Assembly (NCBI GenBank): GCA_964424205.1
Contig: CAYRIF010000032.1
Span: 1-19,447, forward strand
Origin: CAYRIF01 sp964424205
Lineage (GTDB): Bacteria; Bacteroidota; Bacteroidia; Cytophagales; Cyclobacteriaceae
Direction of reading: 5' to 3'
DNA: 19,447 nt
Part shown: piece by piece, positions 6,741-13,894 of the stretch
Layout of the letters: every line of letters starts with the position of its first letter
Numbering within the stretch: the stretch's first letter is position 1
The notes under the pieces: model-generated
The model's input: only the letters and a program-made list of their open reading frames with translations
Told to the model about the DNA's origin: nothing
Database searches by the model: none
Made by a program: the position numbers and the translations under genes

Positions 6741-9044
6741 ATGAGTTTTAAAAAACTATTACCGCTTAAAGTACTGCCTGTATTATTTATTTTTTTAATC
6801 ACAAGTTGTAAGGCGCAAAATGTGCGTACAACAGAAAAAGAGCCAATTGGCGTTGATCAAAAAGTAGCACAATTGCTTTCCAAAATGAGTTTGGAGGAGA
6901 AAGTGGGGCAAATGACGCAAATAACAGTATCTGTTGTTGCCAATGGTGAAAACGTATATGGTGCTGATAACCCAATTACGTTGAATGATGCAAAATTGAA
7001 AGAGGCTATTGTCAAGTATAATGTTGGCTCAATATTGAATACAGGAGGGCGTGCAAGGACGCAAGAGAAATGGGTTGAGATACAATCTTCAATTCAAAAG
7101 ATTGCTAAAAGAGAAACGAGACTTGGGATTCCAATTTTGTATGGAATTGATGCCATTCACGGCGTAAACTATACCATTGGGGCAACGTTAGTGCCGCAAC
7201 AAATAGGACAGGCAGCTACTTGGAACACTGACCTGGTGGAACAAGCTGCAGCGATAACGGCATACGAAACTAGGGCGTCAACAATTCCATGGAATTTTTC
7301 GCCTGTGCTTGGTGTAGGTAGAAATCCACTTTGGCCACGGCTGTATGAAACATTGGGTGAGGATGTGTTTTTAGTGAAGACACTCGGTGCAGCCATGATT
7401 AAAGGTTACGAAGGGACTGATATCTCTGATAAAACAAAAGTAGCATCCTGCATGAAACACTATATTGGGTATAGTTTTCCGTTGAGCGGAAAAGATCGTA
7501 CGCCTGCTTGGATTCCTGACCGATATATGAGAGCGTATTTTTTACCTTCTTTCAAAGCTGCCGTTGATGCAGGATCACACACATTGATGATTAATTCAGG
7601 AGAGGTAAATGGTGTGCCTGTACATGCGAGCCATTACCTTTTGACAGAGGTTTTAAGAAATGAATTAGGTTTTGAAGGGATTGCGGTGACCGATTGGGCA
7701 GATATTGATTATTTATACACGAGGCACAAAGTAGCCTCTTCCAAGCGTGAAGCGGTAAAAATGGCGATAAATGCAGGTGTTGACATGAGTATGGTGCCCT
7801 ATGATTATAGTTTTTCAGAGTTATTGCTTGATTTGGTTAGATCAGGAGAAGTGCCAATTGCTAGAATCAATGAATCTGTGACAAGGATTCTGAAAGTAAA
7901 ATTTAAGTTAGGATTATTTGATAAAGCATTTTACCCACTGAGTGATTATCCTGATTTTGGATCTGAGAAATTTAGAAAGGCAAGTTTAAATATCGCCCAG
8001 GAATCAATAACGCTGCTGAAAAATAAAAATGACATTTTACCATTGACAAAAGATAAAAAAGTATTGGTTACTGGTCAGACGAGTAACTCGATGCAGAGTT
8101 TGAATGGTGGCTGGAGTTATACGTGGCAAGGAGAAGAAACAGATGAATATGCCAAAGATAAATTAACGGTGTATGAGGCAGTGGCTGAAAAAGTAGGCGC
8201 AAGTAATGTATCTTTTGTAGGTGGAAAAGGATTCTCAGCACCCATCGATATTCAAGCTGCAGTGGACGCTGCCAAGGATGTTGATTATATAGTGCTTTGT
8301 CTTGGGGAAACTTCCTACACAGAAAAACCTGGTGATTTTGAGGATATTAACCTGCCTAAGAATCAATTGGAGTTGGCAAAGGCACTAGCCAAGACTGGTA
8401 AGCCAATAATTTTAGTTTTGATAGAGGGAAGGCCTCGGTTAATTCATGAAATTGAAGAAGCGATGAGTGGCGTATTAATGGCTTACTTGCCTGCAAATGA
8501 GGGAGGCATTGCCATCGCTGATATTTTGTTTGGTGATGCGAACCCCTCAGGAAAGCTACCAATTACCTATCCAAGATTTGCAAACTCTTTGGTAAATTAT
8601 GATCATAAATATACAGAGGAATTAGTAATAACTGAAGGAAGTTTAGGTGAAGCAACTACCACGCATTACAACCCACAATATGATTTTGGGTTTGGATTGA
8701 GTTATACTGATTTTGAATATTCAAACTTAAAAGTAAGTACTGAAAGCATAGCCAAGAATGAGACCATTAAAATTTCTGTGGATGTAACTAATACCGGAAA
8801 GAGGAAAGGAAAGGAAGTAGTGCAGCTGTACATCAGTGACTTGGTAGCGAGTATCACCCCAGCGGTAAAACGACTTAGAGGGTTTGAAAAAATTGACTTA
8901 AAACCTGGAGAAAAGAGAACTGTTAGCTTTGAAATTTCTGGGAGTGACTTGGCGCTCGTAGGCATTGATAATAAGTGGGTGGTGGAACCTGGAGAATTTC
9001 AAGCGAAAATTGCTGGCTTGACCAAAAAATTTGCTATCAAGTAA
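6741..9044 (+). CDS. GH3 family beta-glucosidase / exo-glucanase lipoprotein
   Basis: A 767-residue glycoside hydrolase. The lipoprotein signal FLITSC gives acylated Cys23. The next residues (KAQN) lack an acidic surface-export signal, so a periplasm-facing location is inferred. The (beta/alpha)8 domain spans about 40-390 and includes KHYIGY and the nucleophile motif GIAVTDWAD, with D318. The alpha/beta sandwich domain covers about 410-630 and has LGETSYTEKPGD, like plant ExoI-type GH3 enzymes, with the acid/base among E523 and E528. A fibronectin III-like domain spans about 680-755 (KEVVQLYISD, LRGFEKIDLKPGEKR). It starts 16 bases after GH16 with no terminator between, so the two are co-transcribed. 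The probable role is to release glucose from beta-1,3 or beta-1,6 oligosaccharides produced by GH16. Confidence 0.93.
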   Translation: MSFKKLLPLKVLPVLFIFLITSCKAQNVRTTEKEPIGVDQKVAQLLSKMSLEEKVGQMTQITVSVVANGENVYGADNPITLNDAKLKEAIVKYNVGSILNTGGRARTQEKWVEIQSSIQKIAKRETRLGIPILYGIDAIHGVNYTIGATLVPQQIGQAATWNTDLVEQAAAITAYETRASTIPWNFSPVLGVGRNPLWPRLYETLGEDVFLVKTLGAAMIKGYEGTDISDKTKVASCMKHYIGYSFPLSGKDRTPAWIPDRYMRAYFLPSFKAAVDAGSHTLMINSGEVNGVPVHASHYLLTEVLRNELGFEGIAVTDWADIDYLYTRHKVASSKREAVKMAINAGVDMSMVPYDYSFSELLLDLVRSGEVPIARINESVTRILKVKFKLGLFDKAFYPLSDYPDFGSEKFRKASLNIAQESITLLKNKNDILPLTKDKKVLVTGQTSNSMQSLNGGWSYTWQGEETDEYAKDKLTVYEAVAEKVGASNVSFVGGKGFSAPIDIQAAVDAAKDVDYIVLCLGETSYTEKPGDFEDINLPKNQLELAKALAKTGKPIILVLIEGRPRLIHEIEEAMSGVLMAYLPANEGGIAIADILFGDANPSGKLPITYPRFANSLVNYDHKYTEELVITEGSLGEATTTHYNPQYDFGFGLSYTDFEYSNLKVSTESIAKNETIKISVDVTNTGKRKGKEVVQLYISDLVASITPAVKRLRGFEKIDLKPGEKRTVSFEISGSDLALVGIDNKWVVEPGEFQAKIAGLTKKFAIK

Positions 9045-9065
9045 AAAAATGCTTCTCAAATAATC

Positions 9066-9096
9066 TTGCTATTATATATCTTATACCTGTACTTTG
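9066..9096 (+). promoter_or_regulatory. Putative promoter of the acyltransferase gene
   Basis: TTG at 9066-9068, a 21-base spacer and TACTTTG at 9090-9096. The last element is one base shorter than TAnnTTTG. Transcription would begin just after 9100, shortly before the ATG at 9116. It suggests that this gene is independent of the upstream glucanase operon. Confidence 0.4.
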
Positions 9097-9115
9097 TGCA
9101 AAAAAAACTGAGTAG

Positions 9116-9748
9116 ATGGATAACCCTGTAATTATTTTTGGTGCAAGTGGTCTTGGAAAGGCGGTTCATGATATTTTTATGAGCAATAATGTCGTGGTAT
9201 ATGGTTTTTTAGACGATGATAAGTCACTGCATGGTAATGAAATCAAGGATGTAGTAGTACTAGGTAGTACGGATGATGCTGGTTTTTTGAAACTGATTGG
9301 AAAAAAATGTGAGGCAGTGATAGCAGTTGATGATAACACATTGAAAAAGAGCCTTGCTGGAATGCTGAAAAAGAAGCGGAAGATGATGCCTGTGAATGCC
9401 ATTCACAACCTATCTATTATTGCAGCATCATCGAATTTGGGTCATGGTAATATTATGAATGCAGGAGTTGTCGTAGGTGCTAATGTAGCAGTAGGAAATC
9501 ACTGTATCCTACATACAAATGCTACTATTGATTTTGATAGTTCACTTGCTGATTTTGTTCAAGTGGGAGCAGGAAGCATTATTAATTCGGGAGTTATTGT
9601 TGAGGATGAAGCATTTATTGGGTCTGGAGTCACTATTATATCTGGTGTTAAGATAGGGAAGGGTGCTAGAATTGGAGCAGGGTCAGTAGTAATTGCAGAT
9701 GTGAAAAAAGGGCAAACAGTTTTTGGAAATCCAGCTAAAGCATTATAA
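9116..9748 (+). CDS. NeuD/PglD-like hexapeptide acyltransferase
   Basis: A 210-residue protein with the two-part build of sugar O/N-acetyltransferases of the NeuD/PglD type. Residues 4-60 form a Rossmann-like sugar-nucleotide-binding part (VIIFGASGLGKAV). Residues about 97-205 form a left-handed beta-helix of hexapeptide repeats (for example GVVVGANVAVGNHC, GVKIGKGARIGAGSVV). The end GNPAKAL is typical of the family. Such enzymes acetylate a sugar or sugar nucleotide in the cytoplasm with acetyl-CoA. Oddly, the segment NATIDFDSSLADFVQVG has Phe140 and Gln149 where PglD-type enzymes normally have His residues, so the active site is altered or works differently. There is no sugar-biosynthesis cluster around it, so the substrate is unknown. 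Confidence 0.8.
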   Translation: MDNPVIIFGASGLGKAVHDIFMSNNVVVYGFLDDDKSLHGNEIKDVVVLGSTDDAGFLKLIGKKCEAVIAVDDNTLKKSLAGMLKKKRKMMPVNAIHNLSIIAASSNLGHGNIMNAGVVVGANVAVGNHCILHTNATIDFDSSLADFVQVGAGSIINSGVIVEDEAFIGSGVTIISGVKIGKGARIGAGSVVIADVKKGQTVFGNPAKAL

Positions 9749-9838
9749 TAAATTTCTATTTTTTCGTGGTATTGTCATGTTTTACTGAATCATAACATTG
9801 ATTTAACCTAAAAGTCAAATATTTAGTAGCATCAAAAT

Positions 9839-9846
9839 TATATTTG
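9839..9846 (+). promoter_or_regulatory. Putative -7 element of the nucleoside phosphorylase gene
   Basis: TATATTTG matches TAnnTTTG exactly and lies 30 bases before the ATG at 9876. No TTG was found at the usual 17-23 base distance upstream, so the call is tentative. Confidence 0.35.
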
Positions 9847-9875
9847 TGATATATTCGACATTCAAATAGCAAGTT

Positions 9876-10733
9876 ATGAGTAAAATAGCGGAAACAGATT
9901 TAATCATAAACAAGGATGGTTCTGTATATCATCTTAGTTTAAAGCCAGAGCATATTGTAGATACAATTATCACTGTAGGCGATCCAGGACGTGTGCATAG
10001 AGTTAGTAAACACTTTGATGAAATCACTTTTGAAATGAATAAGAGGGAATTCATCACCCATGTAGGTACTTATAAAAAGAAGCCAATCATGGTGATGAGT
10101 ACGGGGATGGGTACTGATAATATTGAAATTGCTTTCACAGAGTTAGATGCCCTTGCCAATATTGATTTTAAGACACGAGAGATTAAAAAAAAGAAGCGGC
10201 AATTAAAAATAATCCGCATCGGAACTTCTGGTAGTTTGCAAGTTGACATTAAATGTGACACTCATCTCGTATCTGATTATGGTATTGGCTTGGACAATCT
10301 GATGAGCTATTATGACTTGCCGATGACCGAATTTGAAAAAACTATTGCAACTGAATTGAAGGAAAAAATAGGGTTAAATTTTGACCCGTATTGTGTTAAA
10401 GGTTCTGAGGAATTAAAGCGAACACTGGCTTTTGACATGATAGAAGGCAATACAATTACTTGCCCAGGTTTTTATGCGCCGCAAGGTAGAAATATTCGCA
10501 CAAAACCGAGGATAGCAGACTTGATGAATAACCTAAATTATTTTCATTATGATAATTTTTGGTTGACAAACTTTGAAATGGAAACGGCAGCGATGTATGC
10601 CTTGGGAAGATTGCTTGGACACGAAGTACTTAGTCTCAATGCGATTATTGCCAATAGAATAGATGACCAATTTTCAAAGGATGCATATAAGGTTGTTGAT
10701 GCTTTGATTGTAAAAGTACTGGATAGGATTTAG
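9876..10733 (+). CDS. Nucleoside phosphorylase (uridine phosphorylase family)
   Basis: A 285-residue protein of the PNP/UDP phosphorylase family 1, which splits nucleosides with phosphate into base and ribose-1-phosphate for pyrimidine or purine salvage in the cytoplasm. The phosphate-binding motif VGDPGRV lies at 34-40, STGMGTDN at 75-82, the RIGTSGSLQ loop at 114-122, and the ribose-binding EMETAAMY at 234-241. The length fits the family. It stands alone behind its own candidate promoter, and its stop overlaps the stop of the convergent lipoprotein gene. Uridine phosphorylase is the best guess. Specificity within the family cannot be fixed from motifs. Confidence 0.85.
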   Translation: MSKIAETDLIINKDGSVYHLSLKPEHIVDTIITVGDPGRVHRVSKHFDEITFEMNKREFITHVGTYKKKPIMVMSTGMGTDNIEIAFTELDALANIDFKTREIKKKKRQLKIIRIGTSGSLQVDIKCDTHLVSDYGIGLDNLMSYYDLPMTEFEKTIATELKEKIGLNFDPYCVKGSEELKRTLAFDMIEGNTITCPGFYAPQGRNIRTKPRIADLMNNLNYFHYDNFWLTNFEMETAAMYALGRLLGHEVLSLNAIIANRIDDQFSKDAYKVVDALIVKVLDRI

Positions 10734-11161
10734 TCCAGTGCGGCTGTGGCATCTTTGATTGCAGTGTTCATTTTTTCTGCTACTTCAGTAATTATTTTTT
10801 TTTGGGAGATATAATATTGACGAGTTGCTTCTGTGGTATCACTTTTTTTGCTACCATCAAACTGATGCATCCAATCCATCATCGCTTTATCCGCATCCTC
10901 TAATTCAACAATCAATGGGTTTAAATTGTTGATGGTGGTGGTGTCCGTGTTATTATCTTGAGATAAACTATCAACCCTTGTCTTAAGTTGTTTTTTGAGT
11001 TGCATGATACGATCCATTTTTGGCATAACTTCATCATGAATTACCATGGTTTTTTTATATGCTTCGGTAGTTCTTATTGCTGTACGAGCATGCGTGCTTT
11101 CTTTTTTTTCTTGCTGCATGCAAGATGATAGGAGGAGTAGAATAATTAAAAGGTTTTTCAT
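10730..11161 (-). CDS. Small lipoprotein of unknown function
   Basis: I choose the ATG at 11161 (143 residues) rather than the one at 11173, because it places a standard lipoprotein signal at the N-terminus: MKNLLIILLLLSSC with Cys14. The mature part is hydrophilic and predicted helical or coiled-coil, rich in Lys, Asp, Thr and Met (for example MDRIMQLKKQLKTRVDSL). Similar short helical lipoproteins are common in Flavobacteria without a known role, and are sometimes labelled viral A-type inclusion protein. Its TAA stop overlaps the TAG of the convergent phosphorylase gene. No function is assigned. Confidence 0.75.
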   Translation of the reverse strand: MKNLLIILLLLSSCMQQEKKESTHARTAIRTTEAYKKTMVIHDEVMPKMDRIMQLKKQLKTRVDSLSQDNNTDTTTINNLNPLIVELEDADKAMMDWMHQFDGSKKSDTTEATRQYYISQKKIITEVAEKMNTAIKDATAALD

Positions 11162-11225
11162 ATCGTCACACATGGTTAGAACGTAAAATTATAGAATGCA
11201 AGTAATTTATACTAGTATATTGTAG

Positions 11226-11278
11226 AAAAAAGCAAAAGGCCCAAAAACTTACCAATGAGAGTAAATTCTTGAGCCTTT
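11226..11278 (-). terminator. Long hairpin with T-rich tail, terminator for the SGNH-like gene
   Basis: A symmetric 44-base inverted repeat at 11235-11278 pairs AAAGGC with GCCTTT, CAA with TTG, and TTAC with GTAA around an 8-base loop, separated by symmetric small internal loops. Read on the minus strand, the stem is followed by TTTTGCTTTTTT. It lies about 180 bases after the stop at 11459 and before the lipoprotein start at 11161, so it separates these two minus-strand genes. Confidence 0.6.
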
Positions 11279-11358
11279 CTAAAAACACTAAACACTACTT
11301 TAGAGTTTGTAATAAAATAACCTGTACATCCAAACTTGGTCTTTTTCCTTTTCTCTTT

Positions 11359-11401
11359 GTATAAAATCCGTAATTGCCCTAACTATTGGCAGGTTTTATA
11401 C
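11359..11401. repeat. Perfect 8-bp-arm inverted repeat in the 3' region
   Basis: GTATAAAA at 11359-11366 pairs with TTTTATAC at 11394-11401. The stem continues inward with CC/GG and GCC/GGC around a 9-base loop, with small bulges. No T-run follows on either strand, so it is not a standard terminator. It lies 58 bases after the stop of the minus-strand SGNH-like gene and may protect its mRNA 3' end. The role is unproven. Confidence 0.5.
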
Positions 11402-11458
11402 TTCGATAAAAATAAAAATCACTTCGTTTGTTTTGCATATTTTATTTCATCACCAACG

Positions 11459-12997
11459 CTACTTATTCGAACTTGTTGACAAGCTCGAAATATTTTTGGT
11501 ACGTATATAAATACCCATACTGGAATCTCTTTTTAATTTGAAATCTTCTACTGAAATATCAATTTTATTATTACCATTTTCTACAAGCACTTCTTCGGAA
11601 CTAATCAGTCTCCAATATTCCAATGAATTGTCTTTTTGGGGATTTAGATTTCTTTTGCTATAAACCTCAATTAGTTTTGCTCCCAATCCATTGACAACAA
11701 TTCCAAACCCTCCTATTTCCAGGTCCTTTTCTGCTACTATCTTGATTACATTTCCTTTTGATTTGTTTTCTTCAAATAGGTTACCCATCTCATAAACCCT
11801 AGCTTCAAGAGAATTTGAATATTTGTAACCGTCGGTATTGTCTATTTTATTAAAGGCGATGCTGAATCCATCTATGTAGATGGCATTAAGTGTCGGATAA
11901 TTATCAGGAATTTTTTTGGTTTTATTTTCTAGCGCTGCTATATTCCTGTAGCTTAAAGTAGTGGAATCGTTTTGTGCATTTTCATCAATTCTTGAACTGA
12001 GGTATGCTACTATTTTATAATTCCCTCTAGGTAACTCCTCAAAAGTAAATGGAATTGACCTAAACTGACAGCTCTTGATTCCTCCATAAATGGTTTTAGA
12101 TAAAGCATAGTTTTTGTTTGTTTCAAGATTTATTGCTTTAAGCACTACGGGAATGTTTTGTTTGATATTTATGCCAGCATTTGCTAATGTTACTTCAAAT
12201 TTTTTAGTGTTGCTATTTGATAAATTACTATCAACGGTACTTAAACTATAAAGTGCTAAATCTCTTTCACCTTTAAACTTTTTTCTGGCACAATAATGAT
12301 GAATATCTGCTTCTATTAGTTTTTGGAGTATTAATTCTTGCCCTTTGTTATTAATGTAAATGCCATTATAGGCATACACATCTTGCACACTACCATCTTC
12401 TTGTGCCATATCATCCCAGTAATCAACTACAAAAGAGCCAAACCTTTCCTTGATGAGATTTTTGGTTTTTATATATGTTTTTTGATATGCTAATGAATCA
12501 AATGACCTGGGCTTGGGCATATTAATCCACACCGGTATATTGTTTTTATTTGCCTTGCTCGTTAAAAGCATGATATTAATGATTTCCTCATTTGCTTTAT
12601 ACCCTGCAAGCACATCATTATATTCCAAATTAATGAGAATGGCATCTGGGTTCAAAGAAATAGCCTGCGTGATATTGTTGCTTGGATTTGAATGAGGTCT
12701 TCTATACGGTACAGGATTTCCTGTGGGCATAATATGGTAAGAGTTGAATTTCTTTTTTGTGAGGTTAATCACCTCATTGTCAGCATTAAAGGATTGTATA
12801 TAATCTCGATATTTACCGATCCAAGTAGATTCTCCTCTGCTATTTTTTTCGTTACTTTCGTCTGCGCCAATAACGACAATTTTTACTTTTGAAACGGAAA
12901 GACAAGGCTCATTCTCTCCACCGTTGAGCGCAAATGATTGGCTAGCAATCAGCATGCCCAATAGGAGCAATAGCGATTTGATTTTTAAATTTTTCAT
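11459..12997 (-). CDS. Exported SGNH-hydrolase-like protein with degenerate active site
   Basis: The start at 12997 (512 residues) is preferred over the ATG at 13039 because MKNLKIKSLLLLLG begins a clean signal peptide ending SQSFA at about 23. Residues about 37-235 resemble GDSL/SGNH hydrolases of Bacteroidota (STWIGKYRDYI, YHIMPTGNPVP, ITQAISLNPDAILINL). The catalytic blocks differ: GADES (44-48) stands where a GDS/GSS nucleophile loop is expected, EYND (125-128) replaces GxND, and NGIYINNKG (211-219) replaces DxxH. Residues about 250-350 look like a CARDB/Ig-like adhesive module. The C-terminal 150 residues are beta-rich and unassigned, and no T9SS sorting domain was recognised. It is probably periplasmic or secreted. 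It may bind a carbohydrate or ester rather than cleave it. Confidence 0.7.
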   Translation of the reverse strand: MKNLKIKSLLLLLGMLIASQSFALNGGENEPCLSVSKVKIVVIGADESNEKNSRGESTWIGKYRDYIQSFNADNEVINLTKKKFNSYHIMPTGNPVPYRRPHSNPSNNITQAISLNPDAILINLEYNDVLAGYKANEEIINIMLLTSKANKNNIPVWINMPKPRSFDSLAYQKTYIKTKNLIKERFGSFVVDYWDDMAQEDGSVQDVYAYNGIYINNKGQELILQKLIEADIHHYCARKKFKGERDLALYSLSTVDSNLSNSNTKKFEVTLANAGINIKQNIPVVLKAINLETNKNYALSKTIYGGIKSCQFRSIPFTFEELPRGNYKIVAYLSSRIDENAQNDSTTLSYRNIAALENKTKKIPDNYPTLNAIYIDGFSIAFNKIDNTDGYKYSNSLEARVYEMGNLFEENKSKGNVIKIVAEKDLEIGGFGIVVNGLGAKLIEVYSKRNLNPQKDNSLEYWRLISSEEVLVENGNNKIDISVEDFKLKRDSSMGIYIRTKNISSLSTSSNK

Positions 12998-13056
12998 AGT
13001 GTTTTTATTTGTGTTTTCAACTATACTTCCAAACCCCATGCCCAGTGTATAACAGT

Positions 13057-13071
13057 TTGACTATCAGTCAA
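13057..13071. promoter_or_regulatory. Palindrome upstream of the SGNH-like gene, candidate operator
   Basis: TTGACT-ATC-AGTCAA is a perfect 6-bp-arm dyad, about 60 bases upstream of the minus-strand start at 12997 and in the divergent spacer shared with the CPBP gene. This size and symmetry fit a dimeric regulator site. No convincing TAnnTTTG element was found near it, so the function is uncertain. Confidence 0.35.
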
Positions 13072-13252
13072 TTGAAACCCTGTCCAATTTAAATAATGTT
13101 CCATTCTGGGAATAATTGGCAGAAAAGAGACAACTTATGCTTTGAAAATACTAAGTTAGTATGCCGCCAATCCAATACCTTCCCATATTTTTGGGGTTTA
13201 GATAATTACCGGATTGTGGGTATTTCTACCAATCGATTAGACTATTGTATAT

Positions 13253-13831
13253 ATGAATAGAAAATTAATTTTTCGATTAGCCACCCTTACTTGGATAGGA
13301 TTTTCTATTATCGGTTACTTGATTATAGAAAACTATTTGGGAGAAAGCATACGCTTAATTTTACAAGGAAATTTCTCTTGGTACTATCAAGTTTTCGTAG
13401 GGAGTATAGGTGGGATTTTTATTGCTTTGATTGGTTGGGAAATTATCACAATTCCTATTTTGCAATCCACTAAAATATTCTTTGTACATTTGATTAAGCC
13501 ACTACAATTAACAATCTCTGAAATTGTATATATTTCTTTTTGCGCTGGTGTTGGGGAAGAGATACTTTTTAGAGGTGCCATTCAGCCCTTGTTAGGAATC
13601 TGGTTGACTGCAGTTGTTTTTGTAGCCATTCATGGCTATCTGAATCCATTTAATTGGCGTTTAAGTATATATGGAGTTTTCATGACCGTTGCAATTGTAG
13701 GAATTGGGTTGATGACAATTCGAATAGGGCTTTTATCTTCAATTATTGCGCACATAATGATAGATGTGATATTACTATATAAACTATCTCATGCTACTTA
13801 TGTTGATGATAATCGGGAAGAAATTTTGTGA
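13253..13831 (+). CDS. CPBP family intramembrane metalloprotease
   Basis: A 192-residue hydrophobic protein with about five or six membrane segments. It carries the CPBP (CAAX protease and bacteriocin-processing, Abi) motifs: GEEILFRG with E102, E103 and R107; FVAIH with F123 and H127; and HIMID with H167 and D171. These residues bind zinc or water in the membrane active site of this family. Substrates of bacterial members are mostly unknown, and roles include bacteriocin self-immunity and prenylated or membrane protein cleavage. It is a single gene, divergent from the SGNH-like gene. No bacteriocin gene is visible next to it. Confidence 0.88.
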   Translation: MNRKLIFRLATLTWIGFSIIGYLIIENYLGESIRLILQGNFSWYYQVFVGSIGGIFIALIGWEIITIPILQSTKIFFVHLIKPLQLTISEIVYISFCAGVGEEILFRGAIQPLLGIWLTAVVFVAIHGYLNPFNWRLSIYGVFMTVAIVGIGLMTIRIGLLSSIIAHIMIDVILLYKLSHATYVDDNREEIL

Positions 13832-13894
13832 ATAGCGCATAAATAAATTTTTAAAATACCTAGATTAGTGTTTTCTGAACGATTAAATAATAAT

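Noticed and set aside
13084..13119. CCAATT/AATTGG plus TTCC/GGAA inverted repeat
   Set aside because: The stems are short and the internal loop is very asymmetric. This is common by chance in AT-rich spacers.
13868..13894. GTG start extending icd by 9 codons
   Set aside because: The extension has no counterpart in the family, and two ATGs at 13895/13898 give the expected N-terminus.
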